DNA from: Chaunax sp. Z400
Lineage: Eukaryota > Chordata > Actinopteri > Lophiiformes > Chaunacidae
Direction of reading: 5' to 3'
Length of the DNA stretch: 64,000 nt
Assembly (NCBI GenBank): GCA_037577475.1
Contig: CM075193.1
Span: 8,208,617 to 8,272,616, forward strand
A program made the position numbers and the translations under genes. The notes under the pieces were generated by a model. That model saw only the letters and a program-made list of their open reading frames with translations, made no database searches and was not told the origin of the DNA. Below are positions 45,801 to 57,605 of this stretch, one piece after another (the stretch's first letter is position 1; each line of letters begins with the position of its first letter).

Positions 45801-47261
45801 GTGGTTAACTTTGGAGTGTTGGGTTGTTTTTCTGTTACCTTCGGACACAGCCAGGCAAGCCATTCCCCCACCGTTAACAGTCATTACTCTAAGCTGAGCT
45901 AGCCATGCTGCTGAGGTTTCATATCTAGTGCAGAGAAATCAGAGTGTTATTGATCCTTTTCTTGTAACCCTCTGAAAGAAAGTGAATGAGCATGTTTCTC
46001 CAACTGTCAAACTACTGAACAGTTAATAACTACTCATTTGTTCCATAAAAGATCAGACAAACCCAGTAAGAATCCCTTAAGTGAGCTTATCTATCAAATG
46101 CGCTTCACTTTACCCCTAGAAATAAAGAAACAAAATAAAGTTTTGACAGCAGTGTTGCGGAGGGGCAATAATGTTATATCATGCAGCAGTAGCTAAGACA
46201 ATCCATGTTTCCATTGTTGCACTATTGTTATACTCGATCAGTGGGCCTTCCTTTGTTTCCCCAAGCAGGGTTAGATTAATGCACTGTACCCTTAGATTCA
46301 GTATTATACAGGAGAAAAGCCTGTCGCTGGATCCACAGGGAACTCTGATGGTTACACTTCGAGAGAACAGATGACAACAGCCTTTCATCAAAGCTCACTC
46401 TTGCTCTTTTCGTCTTTTCATCATTGCACACAGACACACACACATACTGTATGTGAGTATACATATATATGTGTGTATACTGTGAATGATGCACATTAAA
46501 ACATACAACACACAATCTTTAGGTACACTGAGTGTGTGTATTGATGTTTGTACGTATGATTACAGCCAGGAGCCATGAGCAGGCATCCACGGTTCCTCCT
46601 GAAACTGCATCCAATACCACCTTTTCATCTCCCACCGAGCAACATAACTCATCCACCCTGAAACACCCTTAGTTCACCCAGTCTGTCGACAATAAAAGCA
46701 TATAGAAAGCAAGAGAAAATCAAACGGGTTTTTTTTTGTTTTTTTTAAGCCACAGTTGCCCACCGAAGCCTGCAGTCCTTGTAATTTGAGGAAATGGGAG
46801 GTTTTGTGTCGTTTATGCTGAGCCTACCAGTAAAGATTTAATTGAAAAAGAATGTCTCATGAATGTGACTCATCTTACCAAACACACACTCTCACACGGA
46901 GTCTTTTGGTGTAATAACTCACTAGATCCAGGGCCGTCTGGTGGGGGAATTGAGGGAGTCTGTGCAGGGTTGGTTGTAAGATTTCAGTGCATGGCAACTG
47001 GTGGGGAAGGAGGAGGTGAAAGAATTTCAACAGCCAGCTTTTGGACATGTGAGAGAAGTAGAGTGATTGGATTTCGATCACATTCTGAAAGAACACTAGT
47101 TTTATTGGTTGACTGGTTTTAGCAAACAGAGTCCACAGCAGCTTAGCAACAAATTACTGTGCTATAACATGAAAATACAGAAGACAAATTGTCAGGACTC
47201 GCTGTATTAAACGTTATAAAGTAACATTGTCTGACACGCTGTCTTTTTCCCCCTCTGCCAG
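45801..47261. other. Non-coding DNA upstream of exon A
   Basis: About 1.5 kb, probably intron. It contains a short CA/TA simple sequence at 46431-46485. No further acidic phase 1 exon was found in it. Confidence 0.45.
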
Positions 47262-47300
47262 ACAATGACATGGAGGTTACTGAGGAGCCGCTCAAGGGAG
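47262..47300 (+). CDS. Acidic cassette exon A (partial gene, internal exon)
   Basis: This 39-base internal exon follows a pyrimidine-rich acceptor (tttttccccctctgccag) and ends at a near-consensus donor (GGGAG|gtgagt). Read in phase 1, with the first base of the first codon supplied by the previous exon, it gives DNDMEVTEEPLKG and leaves a single G for the next exon. Five of 13 residues are acidic. Phase and divisibility by three match the five exons downstream, so inclusion or skipping would not break the frame. No domain is recognisable. It is the most upstream exon of the acidic array that I can support, and the exon before it must end in phase 1. The next exon lies 1.6 kb downstream. Its shortness makes it the least certain member, and the support is the shared phase and composition. 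Confidence 0.6.
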
Positions 47301-48941
47301 GTGAGTGACAGAATATTTCATGGTTTTCTTTTCACCTTAACACCTCCCTTAAAGCACACAGAGGCTGAGTGAGTGGCGTAGCTTCAGCTTGTGTCAGTGA
47401 TTTGCTCGGTTTTATGCAGCAGAAGAAATTCAATGTTTATTCATTTGATGACAAGTTGAATCCCAGGCCTGTCACATCACAGTTAAATATACTTCATGTC
47501 AGGTACATCACATCACAAGAGTTTATATCCACAGCTAATTCCCAACGCCTCTTCTCTTCACCCAGCTTACGGGCACATTGCCTTCAGACCACCGAAAGTG
47601 AGTGACAAAGGAACAGAGTAACCTCCCTCCGCAACATGTGCCGGGCGATAGCATAAACACAACATAATGCTTTTATCACAGCACCATCTTGGCGCATAGC
47701 CTGAAACTCCCAGATACTGCTTATCAGGATAAACTATTGACATTTGCCTGTGCATTGATGTCATGAATAACCAATGGCATGAACAGAAATCCTCAGGAGG
47801 AATGCATTTGAATTTTTCCATATCGTTTGAACTCAAGGAACAATGGATCCAATAGAGTTTGGCAGCAGTTGCTTTTTTTCTACTTGGTAGAAAAAGAATC
47901 CTTTTTATGAAATGTTTGATGAAACGCACTACTTCTAGCAGTTTTCTCCAAGGAACAGTAGGCCTGAGAAAGCAGCTGATTGTGAGTTTCCTTTACGAGT
48001 ACGAGGGGCTTGCCAGGTCTATCTGCAGTTTCCCTCAAAGATGTCATACTACACGTGCAACTAACTAAGTAAGCAGAGACCAATGTGAATTTTACTGTCT
48101 CTCGAAGGAAGTGGTCAGATTACTTCAGATGTAGAGCCCAGGGTGCTATCAAAATGTTTTTCCCCCCAAAATCAACCCCATGATTTGCCAATTACATGCA
48201 TCTGTGTTTTCAATGAAATTCCATTTTGGCTGAACATGAAACGGGTGCTTTTTAAGTTTGCTGTAAAATGTCATCTTTCAGAGTGAAACAATGTGCATGT
48301 AATGACTAAATCATAAAAACTTGGCTGAGAGTAGAGGGTTTGTCCTGTTGTTAGCTCCTGAGCAACTTTGTTGTTTTCTGTCACTTATCTCACCAACTAT
48401 TTTACAAAGCATATAAAAGCATACCATCAGACTATATCAAGGCAACTTAAATAACCCCTGATAATTCCTAGCTCTGTTGTATCGTCATACCAGTCCTTCC
48501 ACATCCAGTTTGGCCTTGTTTGATGGGCTTCTGCCACAGTGCCAAGGACTGGCCCTTTGTTCTGCTCCATCAGCCCGAGTTTGAATCAGTGCATCCTGGA
48601 ACATATTCAAAGGTTCCAATGACTGCTATTCTCACATGAAATGGAGCTTTTGTCCCAGACTGTGCTCTGGAGTTGATCTGAAAGCCTCACATTCTCTCCC
48701 TGCTGTCCCACAGGAGTCATTTTTGTCAGGCAGGTATAAAACATAACAGTGCGAGAGCCGCTGAGTTCTCTCACTGGCTCTTGTAGCACGGTCAGCCCAG
48801 ACAGAATGGCCAACTGCTACGATGTGTTTGACTTGCCAAAAGCTATATCCTCTCAAACATTGACAAGATGTCACGCCCTTCACATCCTGATCGTGTTGGG
48901 CGGGAAAACAATGTATCACTCCCACTTTTGTTTATTTGTAG
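47301..48941 (+). other. Intron between exons A and B
   Basis: 1,641 bases, bounded by gtgagt and a tag acceptor. Overlapping short open frames on both strands have no support. Confidence 0.55.
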
Positions 48942-49001
48942 ATAACACACCACCATCTACGAAATCCACAACCAAGGAGGAAAATGAAGACACCAACGGA
49001 G
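48942..49001 (+). CDS. Acidic, Thr/Lys-containing cassette exon B
   Basis: This 60-base exon lies between an acceptor ending tttatttgtag and a donor (GGAG|gtatac). In phase 1 it encodes 20 residues beginning DNTPPSTKSTT and continuing with a KEENEDTNG acidic tail. The length is a multiple of three and both ends are phase 1, as in its neighbours. The intron that follows starts with 17 bases and then a run of about 47 TG units, so the transcript carries a long UG tract almost touching the donor. The TKST motif recurs in exon F. There is no catalytic motif or membrane segment. I infer a disordered linker segment. The surrounding 127-codon open frame beginning at 48749 is an artefact of reading through intron and repeat. 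Confidence 0.65.
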
Positions 49002-49016
49002 GTATACCTATTTGTG

Positions 49017-49114
<98 letters not shown>

Positions 49115-52100
49115 GTTGTTTTTTTATTTTAATGTTATTAATGATGACTTCATGTTCTGGACAGGCCAAGTAACAATGCTAGACATTTTGTATATTATAG
49201 GTGTTTACATAACACTTTGTTTTCTGTTTATGAAGCAATTGAGTTTGGTCTTGGTCAGTAATCTTTTGCTCTCCGGTGCTAAGTTGCTCTTTGGGGAAAT
49301 GAATACAAGATGAAGCTTGGTCTTTTTTAAATGAATGTTTTCTTAGAGGCAAACTTGTTTAAGAAGCCATTATCTGGCTATTCTGCAGTTTCAGCCCCTT
49401 TGGATGTGTAATATTGAAACAGTTATAGGCTTCTCCGATACGATGGACCAAAGATAATTAGATTCTTAGACTGGAGGGTGTTAGTAGGCAATTAAAATCG
49501 TACACCATCCATTTGTCTTCAAGCCTTAAGGTTGCAAGGAATTTTTGAAGATAGCAGACATGCTTGTTTTCTTCAGCGTAACGGTTTCTCTTGTTGATTG
49601 TGTGAGGATGGACTAGATAGCGCCGACACTTCAAGGGCACCAATAAATTCTGTGTTGTTAAACAAAGCAGAATAATCATTTATTCCTCCCTATTCAACAT
49701 ACCTTTCCATAATCCACAGCAGTAATTTAATATGATTCACAAATTCAATCGCCAGCATTAGGAGGGCATAAGTATTTTGTAATAATCTTTATAAATCCTA
49801 ATTTATCAGGCCTGGCAGCTTAATGGTAACTAATCCATTCACAAAAGGCCTTGGCACAGCGTTCTAGCATGGGAACGCTCAGTCCTTGAGACAGCCTCTC
49901 TCACAGGAAGGGAATGAAATGATTTTGTACTGGCTGCACCATAAAGGTTAGGACCGGTTCAATGTAGCACATAAGAAGGATAAATCATATGAAACACTTA
50001 GATGTCAAGATGGCACAAGGCAGTAGAAATGCCAGGCGGAAAAAAACAACTGTCAGCTATATGACATTATAAAAGGCTTGAAAATCTCACACCACCTCTG
50101 TACACCTGTGTAAGGTCTTCATCCAACCAAAACACGCAATATATAACGATATACTGTATATTTCACCATCTTGTCTATAGAGCCAGCTAAGCTGGTCACC
50201 TGTCCTGTATAGACAATATGTGGAGCCTTAACAATAAATTACACTCTGACGCAGAGTTGGTGGAGTGTGTCTGTGTCTGTCTGTGGCCGGGCATGAGGGG
50301 CTTTTAAGCACAACATGAAGGCTTTCTCCACTGTTTTTTGTTTTTTTTTTCATGATAAATACACTGTTTACTGGTAATTATAAGGTTGCTTTTTCCCACG
50401 CACAACAATTGCAAAATTTACAGTTGTTTTGTCACCACGCAGGCAGAACGCTCTCTCAGCTTCGGCAGAGTGGAGGAAGAATGGAGATAGAAAGCATACA
50501 ATGAACACAAACACCCAACTGTAAAATATGAGTCATTCGAACAATGCAGCTGATGTTTTCTCATGTTCAGAGGAAGACAGAGCGCTGTCATCTGCTGAAC
50601 AAATCATCTTACATGTTATTGTTTATCGTGGTTTTACAATTATTTTATCTTTGTCTATTTTTAATATTAATTCTATAATTATTGCTTTTGTTCCTTTGTT
50701 TTGTTGTGATATTTCCTCACCACTTGATGTCTCAAAAATGTCCATCGAATATCTTACTTGCATAAGACCTTTTTATGTTAAAGAGCTGTATACATTATAT
50801 TCTCATTTTTGTTGACTTTAAGACCAACACAACAGGACAGCTGTTGAGATTTGATAAGCAGTATTTGAACTCCTCTTAAAAAGAAGCCAGTCCCTCGTCG
50901 ACTACAAATAACCCCGAAGTGTATTTGCAAAAAAGGATCACAGATTAATTTGCCTGTGCGTGTGTGAGATGAGCTATGTTGTGATGTAACCCACATGAAA
51001 CCGAAGCACAGCATGCACATGCTGCGAGCTATAGAAAAAGAGAGTGGGAGAGGGTGTGTGAGCCACATGGAGACAAACACTGGCACAGAGGTCCAGGGTA
51101 GAGTATAGCCTCTTTAGCACACCTGACTTGGCAGGCAGCCCCATAGTGTCTATTATTTGGTATCAGATTGGTATTAGTGAGATTAGTGAATGTCACAGGG
51201 CACAGTAAAATGTGAACACTGAGCCAGAAATCAATTCCTGGCCGAGTCTGTTTGCCTGGTATGCTGGGAAAGGCCAGAGGAAGAGTGCGGGAGATGGGGA
51301 GAGATGGCACAGAGTGTGGATGGACATGCAGATTAATAACAGTGTGTGGACAGACAATAAGCCTCTCCATTGGATGCCATCTTTACACGGTGGCACCCCA
51401 TCAAGCATCGCTCACAGACGCACTGCATTTGCTTGCACGCTCTCATTTTACATGCAGAAGGTCTGTGAGTGATAGCTGTTGGTCATCTCAGAGCCCTTTT
51501 TCCTTTACACATGTCTCATGAATTTTTCATGTCCACCTTTTTTCTTTTTTTTTAATATATCATTTTTGTCCTTTGCTCCAGTCGGTTTTAATGGAAGGAA
51601 TAAAAGGAGATAGAGCTTCGATAGAGTGTGTCAGTTAAATCACAGAGAGGGTTGCATATCAGCATCTAAATTGTTTATGTCCTTGTGATATTGTACCCCT
51701 TCATCTCATGTTGCGTTAAATAAATAATGTGTGAGACGAACATTTTATTAAAAAACACTACAGTGCTGTTGCTCGCTCAACACAATTGTAGATGAGTGCC
51801 TAAAATTGCCGTTTTGTTTCTATGTGACTGAGAGTGGACTTCATGGGAGTATTGACACTTCACATCTTCAGGTGGAGACTTTGGTTGGAGCCCTTTTGTG
51901 TGAAGTATGTCCTACCTTGATTCACAGTGAAGTCAGTTTAGTCCGGTTAATATGGGGTGGGAAATCTGTGACAACGCTGCCACCTGCTGTTTGGAGCATG
52001 TGAATGAGCTGGAGGTGCTCATTGGCTGTCTACGTTGAGGAGAGACAGTTTGAACTTAACATACAGCCATTATAAATCACATCTGCCCTACATAGAATCT

Positions 52101-53705
52101 TTTGTTGTCTAGTTTGTGTGTGTGGAAACGTGTTTTTATCTGCAATCTGTCCCTTAGCATCCTTTATCACAAATTGAATACTGCCTCATGCAATAAGCCA
52201 AAAATACGAATGATGAAATAACAAGGAGGAAATTACATTCAGCCTTTTGTCATACGTGATATATTGTTGTGTGGGATCGTTTTAGACAGATATAACAACC
52301 GTGCATAATTTTTAAACACGGAAGAAATATGTAGGATGACCTCATAGCCAACAAAGGATTCATCTTGGCCTGTTTTACCAAATGAAGAAGTCTTTTCAGA
52401 CCCCTGTCAGTGGCTCCATCTCAAAATGCCAGTCATGATTAATAGAAAGGGTTGCCATCTACTGTGTGTCACCAGCGTTCTGTGTGATGGACAGAGGCAC
52501 TTGAGACAAACAGGCAGCACTGGTAGAGCTGGCCTTTTTCCCATTTAATAGAGGATGGCATTTTTATTGTTCTGAGTGCAGGGCAAAATTGCATAGATAT
52601 GAAAAAATGGTTTCTCTCTACAGCTTGTTAAAAAAGCAATTATAGAAGCTGCACAATGGCCATTGTAGAGCATGTTCTCTTATTGGTGTCATGGCTTTCA
52701 TTTACTCAATTTGTCCCGAATGTCATTGGTTTATGTGTATGTCTGTGGGTGTATAAGAATGTGTGAGAGGGAGAAAGAGGGTAAGGAGGATGGGGGTAAC
52801 AGATATGATGCAGGGATTAATTTTGTTTTATGTCACTATCTACCTTTTGTGCATAGAAAAATGTGGCTATGATGTTGTGGAGTAGGTGTGCAATGAATGT
52901 CATTCTACAATGAGTTTTTTTAATGTAACCTGTTGCATAGTAATATTCACTTGGACCCCAAAATTAAACCACAGATGCCCATTTAATACGATTTTGTCCC
53001 CCATCTAATAAGAATTTTGCTTTTAAATGTTTTATTACACATTTATAAAACCATGACCAAAAGTTCATATATTCTGTCATTGTGTTAATTATGCATGGAA
53101 TTCAAAGTCAAGACAAATTATTCCCCTTTTTACTTGGGACTACCTGGAACCCCCTCGAGGACTCCTCCTCATTGTAATGTTACCTGATAACACGAGCACC
53201 TTATCATGCCACTGTATGCATGCTCCCATGCTAAAGTAGCATTTAGCTGAAACCATCACTGTGCACGATTTCACCTGACAGAGCTGTTAGCATGGCTGTA
53301 TTCTAGTCTGGTCCCACAAATACAGACTGCCACACATCTGAGAAACTCTTCACTGTAGCAAAGACAAGCTGTGACAACAATATATTTGTCAGCCTTCTAC
53401 AAAAGAAACCCATGGCTGCGTTTGTAAAAGCTAATAAATTACCAGTTATATTTTGAACAAAATAAGAAGTTGTTCACATGTATTAGGTTTCCTTAACAAT
53501 AACCAAAGACAGAAAACCCTATTAACAAAAATGAGCTAGACATGAACTTTTAAAATGGGATGCCAGTGTCACAAGATCAATCTTCTGCCTAGAGAGAACA
53601 GTTTGTGACCATTAGCGTCACCGCTTTGTTTCTCAAAATGAACGACTGACATTATTCTCATTCATAACTGTGTTAGGGTGACGATTCCTTTTCCTCCTTT
53701 TTCAG
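49002..53705 (+). other. Intron between exons B and C
   Basis: 4.7 kb, starting gtatac and ending ttttcctcctttttcag. The long TG tract lies at its 5' edge. No additional exon with the shared phase and acidic composition was found. Confidence 0.55.
49019..49113 (+). repeat. (TG)n microsatellite beside a splice donor
   Basis: About 47 uninterrupted TG units, ending in tgttgttgtttttttattt. It starts 17 bases after the last base of exon B. In the transcript it is a UG repeat, the kind bound by TDP-43 and CELF-type proteins, so it may influence use of the adjacent donor. Confidence 0.97.
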
Positions 53706-53744
53706 GTAAAGAGGAAACAGGTGATGAAGAAGAGGGTGACAATG
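53706..53744 (+). CDS. Acidic cassette exon C
   Basis: This 39-base exon follows a strong acceptor (ttttcctcctttttcag) and ends at a donor (CAATG|gtaatg) with a G at the last exon base. Phase 1 reading gives GKEETGDEEEGDN, seven acidic residues out of 13 with no hydrophobic residue. It has the same length and phase as exon A, which is compatible with duplication of a short acidic module, although the residues differ. The exon begins with the bases gtaaag directly after the acceptor, so a donor-like hexamer sits at its very 5' end. The acidic composition in exactly the phase shared by five other exons is the main support. The preceding intron, from exon B, is 4.7 kb and contains no other exon that I can support. 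Confidence 0.7.
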
Positions 53745-54170
53745 GTAATGTAGCTCTACGGACCATTAACACATGTTCTGAGCCCCTCGGCTCTACCAGA
53801 GCTTCTTGATGTCATTTGTCATCAAAAATTGAATTTCATATTCGCTCCAGTTCAGTGTTTCCATCCTTTGCTCCACCACTCTAACAAATAAAGTTCTCTT
53901 ATCATAGAAGCCCGGAACAAAGAAATCCCTCAATTATGTATGGCTTTTGACGTGACATTCTTTTTGCCGTCTTTTTTGTCACTTAATTTATGCATGTCTT
54001 TGTGGTTCCATTGCTCTCATACTGCAGTACAAAGACAAAGTTACACAAAGAGATGGCATGAAAAGGCTGCTTGAGGTGATATTGAAAGCCAAGTCAATTC
54101 AACGCCAGGGATGAGCACTGAACTCAAATGTTTTCCACTCGTTTGAATTCTTCTACTGTTTCTACTGTAG
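53745..54170 (+). other. Intron between exons C and D
   Basis: 426 bases, bounded by gtaatg and tactgtag. Nothing else is recognised. Confidence 0.6.
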
Positions 54171-54215
54171 ATGCTGCAGGAAACGAGGACGTGGAGATGG
54201 AGAGTCAAAACCCAG
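54171..54215 (+). CDS. Acidic cassette exon D
   Basis: This 45-base exon follows the acceptor ttctactgtttctactgtag and ends at CCCAG|gtacag. Phase 1 translation is DAAGNEDVEMESQNP, with five acidic residues, no basic ones and a predicted disordered character. Both boundaries are phase 1. It lies only 426 bases after exon C, the shortest intron but one in the visible part of the gene. The VEME tetrapeptide recurs near the end of exon F, hinting that some of these modules are related. No known domain is present. A minus-strand open frame across 54041-54232 is a shadow of this exon and has no independent support. Confidence 0.7.
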
Positions 54216-55428
54216 GTACAGTACAGTTGCAAGTCAAAGCTCCAGAACAGGGGCGTGATTACATGTTGTTGTCATTGTGCAGGAAGGAGCACACATTGTC
54301 GTGACTCTTATTTTTGTGAATTGTACGAGCCGACTGACGTGTAGCTCATTGCTCTGGTTTTCACTTCAGCTTAGTTTGATTAAAGGTCTAACTTGATCGG
54401 TCTTAATAAATAGTATACAAAGCTCTAAATGTATCTATACAGGCTGGGTGAAAAGACCCCCAGACTTTGATGTGTTCTGTGCTGACAGCATGAGCCTTAA
54501 GTGAATTGAGAATGTGTGTGTGCGTGTGTGTGTCTGCGCTTTAACTTTGAGCTAGGACCATTTCTCTTTCCCCGAATATCCTCTGTGCTGCTGGTATATA
54601 ATTAAGATTCCTCATTTGCATACTTGCAGCTAGCAGCACCTCGCCTCTCCTCTGTTTTTGTTTTATTCAAATCCCATTCCGTTGACAAAGATTTGACAGA
54701 TAGAGCCTCTCTGAACATGAATTTTGTAGATACTCTATGAGCAAGTTAAAGCAAATTGAGTCCTGGGTTGCAATCCAAGACCTGAGGTATGCAATTACTG
54801 ACTCATGAGACACAAACAGAGAGGTAGGAGCTAGCAGGATCAACGGTATATAGTTTTAACACCATCATTCTTCTAAATGCTACCACAAATCAATATGTTA
54901 TTCAATTATGTGGTCTTAGTTACTTTGGTGAGATATAACCTTTTATGCACAGACCTTTATTAGCATGCTTATTTACCATTCACCTGTTACTCCACATTTT
55001 ACTTTACATTATTCCTTACACACTAATTTCTCAGACTACACATATTTTAGCACTAGGACTGGTAATCTAGGGGCTGCAAGTTTTACATCCTGAGCTGCTT
55101 CAAACATCAGTATTGTTAATCAACTGTTTAAATGTACATTTAAGCTAGTTTATACAGCCTAAAGCAAGCACTTCATCTTCAGAAACAGGGATTTTTTTAA
55201 AGTTTCTGACAGTTTTACCTACTCTCCTGTCAACCCCCATGCCTTTCCAACTGGAACAGAGAAACCTGTTGATGTGAAAATGTTTAAGAGATTCCTGTCA
55301 GCAGTAATGACATATGGGCTTGTTTTCTGCCATGTGTTACAGGATTTAATGTGAAGGCCTTGAATCTTCATGCCTGAATTAATCCATCAAAATGTACTTT
55401 TAATATTTCAATGTTTGTGTGCCTCTAG
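54216..55428 (+). other. Intron between exons D and E
   Basis: 1.2 kb, bounded by gtacag and gcctctag. It holds a short TG/CG repeat at 54512-54535 and no other feature. Confidence 0.6.
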
Positions 55429-55578
55429 ATGAAAATTCAGGAAGCGAGGAGGCAAATGAAGAAAAGGATAACGATGAAAATGAAAGCCAGGCCAAATATG
55501 AAAATATAGGCTTTGACAAGGACAACAATAAAGAAGAAAAAGGCATCGACAATGATAAAGACCGAGATAAAGATAAAG
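55429..55578 (+). CDS. Large acidic low-complexity exon E
   Basis: This 150-base exon, the largest of the array, runs from the acceptor gtgtgcctctag to a strong donor (ATAAAG|gtaagg). The phase 1 frame is fully open and encodes 50 residues: 20 Asp/Glu, 9 Lys/Arg and 8 Asn. It starts DENSGSEEANEEKDNDENES, contains a small aromatic island (QAKYENIGFDKDNN) and ends in an alternating Asp-Lys tract (DNDKDRDKDK). One N-glycosylation sequon (NES) is present and would matter only if the segment is luminal or extracellular. The segment should be disordered and could bind divalent cations weakly. ASPH/junctin-type acidic linkers and other polyacidic proteins would look similar, so no gene symbol is given. 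Composition, length and splice sites make this the best supported coding exon in the window. Confidence 0.85.
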
Positions 55579-55913
55579 GTAAGGGTGTTTGAATAAGTCA
55601 GTTCAATTCATGAAATCCTGAAGCCGGATGTAAAATAAAAAAGTTAATTACATTTTTGGTTTACCAGCAGTCTAACATTACATGGGTGGGAAATGGAACA
55701 CAAAAATGCACATTAGGGATGAGTTTGCATGCAGTGTTAAAGATTTGACACACAATATTCTATAAAGTCGTGGCCTGTGAGGCTGATCTGATTGAAGACA
55801 TGACAGCTCAAGCTGTAGAAATGTGGATGAGATCATCTGACTGCAGAGACACTGATGTTCTCTGAATGTCACAAACATCACAGCATCACAGATTTGCCTC
55901 CTCTCACCTGCAG
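55579..55913 (+). other. Intron between exons E and F
   Basis: 335 bases, bounded by gtaagg and ctcacctgcag. Nothing else is recognised. The minus-strand 121-codon open frame across it is not supported. Confidence 0.6.
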
Positions 55914-55982
55914 AGGAAGTGCAGCCTGCTGCAGCGAAGATGGAAGACAACAACACCACAAAGTCCACTGTGGAGATGGAGG
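55914..55982 (+). CDS. Acidic/Thr cassette exon F
   Basis: This 69-base exon follows an acceptor (tttgcctcctctcacctgcag) and ends GGAGATGGAGG|gtaaga. In phase 1 it encodes 23 residues: EEVQPAAAKMEDNN followed by TTKSTVEME. The donor was placed at the second of two adjacent GG positions because that keeps phase 1 and gives gtaaga. It contains two overlapping N-glycosylation sequons (NNT, NTT), relevant only in a secretory protein. It shares TKST with exon B and VEME with exon D. It lies 335 bases after exon E. I see no further exon of this gene with the same signature between here and the window end, so the gene continues beyond the window or through exons that I cannot recognise. Confidence 0.75.
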
Positions 55983-57224
55983 GTAAGATCTGATTTGCTT
56001 GTGTTTGATATGGCTGGATTTGACCTGATTGATTCTGACTCACTTTCTATCTATGTGATTTTCTCATCCAGTCTGGTGTATTTGTACACTTGTGCATTGA
56101 ATTAGTATGGTTAGTTTTGTTTTTGTTGTCGACTGATTGTCAAACTTAGTTTTCCTCTGCAATCAATCTCAGCTTCATCCAAAAACTACTCTTATCCCCT
56201 GTGTTACATCACTTTGTACAAGAAGTTCTAGGCATTGCAGGGAGCCTCAGGTGGCTTAAGACATCTAAAATATAAAACATCATATGCCGTGATGGACATG
56301 GTGAGAAAAGCCAATACTAGCAGATACACAATAAGGACTGACTATCACAGCTTTGTAGAATCTTATTGTCACATTTTGGCCAGTTACTGATCATTTAACC
56401 AGTCACATAAATGACCAAATCTGCATTTATTCATCAGCTTGTTTAAGATCTAAATATGTAACAGTTATTGTTTAAAAGCAGCTGCCACCTTTGGAAAATG
56501 TATTGCTTTTCAAGAAAATAACTTATACTCATTAGAGTCAATCTGCGACTGAATATAGTCCTGAAAAAAATACACAATTTACTCCTTTAACTTTTGTTGA
56601 CAACTTAATTGCCTAGTTGTTTAGGAATGCACTTTGTCTTTGTCTTACAAGGACAAGATAGATTTGTGGCTGCTTTTAAAGATTTTCATCATCTTCAGTG
56701 CGCTTGAGGCTTTAGTGCCATAGACAGCATGGGGAAATCAAAATGTACTGAGAGACGGACAAATATACAGGGTACACAGTGGGACAGTCTGCCACAGCAT
56801 GCCTGCAGCAGAGTGCATTCATTATAATCAACTGAAGCTGCTACACTGACCATGAAGCCGCTCATCTCTACTTTTACATGGCTGGTATATTTTCTTTTGT
56901 TAGTCTAAGCACGGTTATGTTGCCCTCAAACAGGTGAGAACTGCAAGAATATATACCATATTGTGTTTTCACATAACACATTAAAATAAAGCAATCAAGT
57001 GTATTTATGAACCAATAGTTGAAATTACTTTAGTACCAAATAATATAGTTTCCACTTCCAAACCCTGCATCTTGGCATAACTCAATATGCACACAGTGAA
57101 GCCACATGCTACAAAGACGTATCTGTGAGAAAAGAAACACCTACATGCACGTCATCACCGCGCCCCATGTACTCTGGCATTTTCAAATTGTTGGTTTTAG
57201 TCTTGTTGTTGTCTAGTCTTTGTC
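55983..57224. other. Probable intron after exon F
   Basis: About 1.2 kb beginning at the exon F donor gtaaga. No further exon was found. Confidence 0.45.
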
Positions 57225-57605
57225 TATCAGTCCATCCTATTCTTGTGAGCACAGTATCTCAGGAACACCAGAAAGAGACTTCATCATAACTGGCACAAAA
57301 GTCAAATTTTCTCAAGCGTAAATTAATTAGAATTTGTATTCAGAGGTCACCGTGACATCACAAAACACTTTTTTGGCAATAGCTCAAGAATTCATTTGCT
57401 AACTATAACAAAATTGGACACAAATCATCAAAGTGACAGCATTTTATATCCGAAAGGCCAAAAGACAACTTTATTGTGACATGATTTTGCAAAGACCTTT
57501 CTGGCCATTATCCAACATCATCACCCAGAAATAGAAGAGGAGATTGTGACCATGTTTCACTTTTACTCGGACATTGAAATGGTGACTCTAATCGTTGGTG
57601 CCCAC
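57225..57605. mobile_element. Dispersed teleost repeat with near-repeated motifs
   Basis: The stretch contains tctcaggaacaccagaaagag, a tcaccgtgacatcacaaaac block, tagctcaagaattcatttgc, then gacagcattttatatccgaa, gacaactttattgtgacatg, ctggccattatccaacatca and cattgaaatggtgactctaa. This succession corresponds to a frequent degenerate teleost repeat that I recognise by pattern but cannot class with confidence. It has no coding capacity. Confidence 0.6.

Noticed and set aside
45483..45884. 133-codon minus-strand frame
   Set aside because: Lies across a dispersed tRNA-like repeat; no protein family resemblance.
48749..49313. Two overlapping + frames of 127 and 109 codons
   Set aside because: They read through exon B into intron and the TG tract; only the exon part is supported.
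55678..56043. 121-codon minus-strand frame
   Set aside because: Antisense shadow of exon F and its flanking introns.
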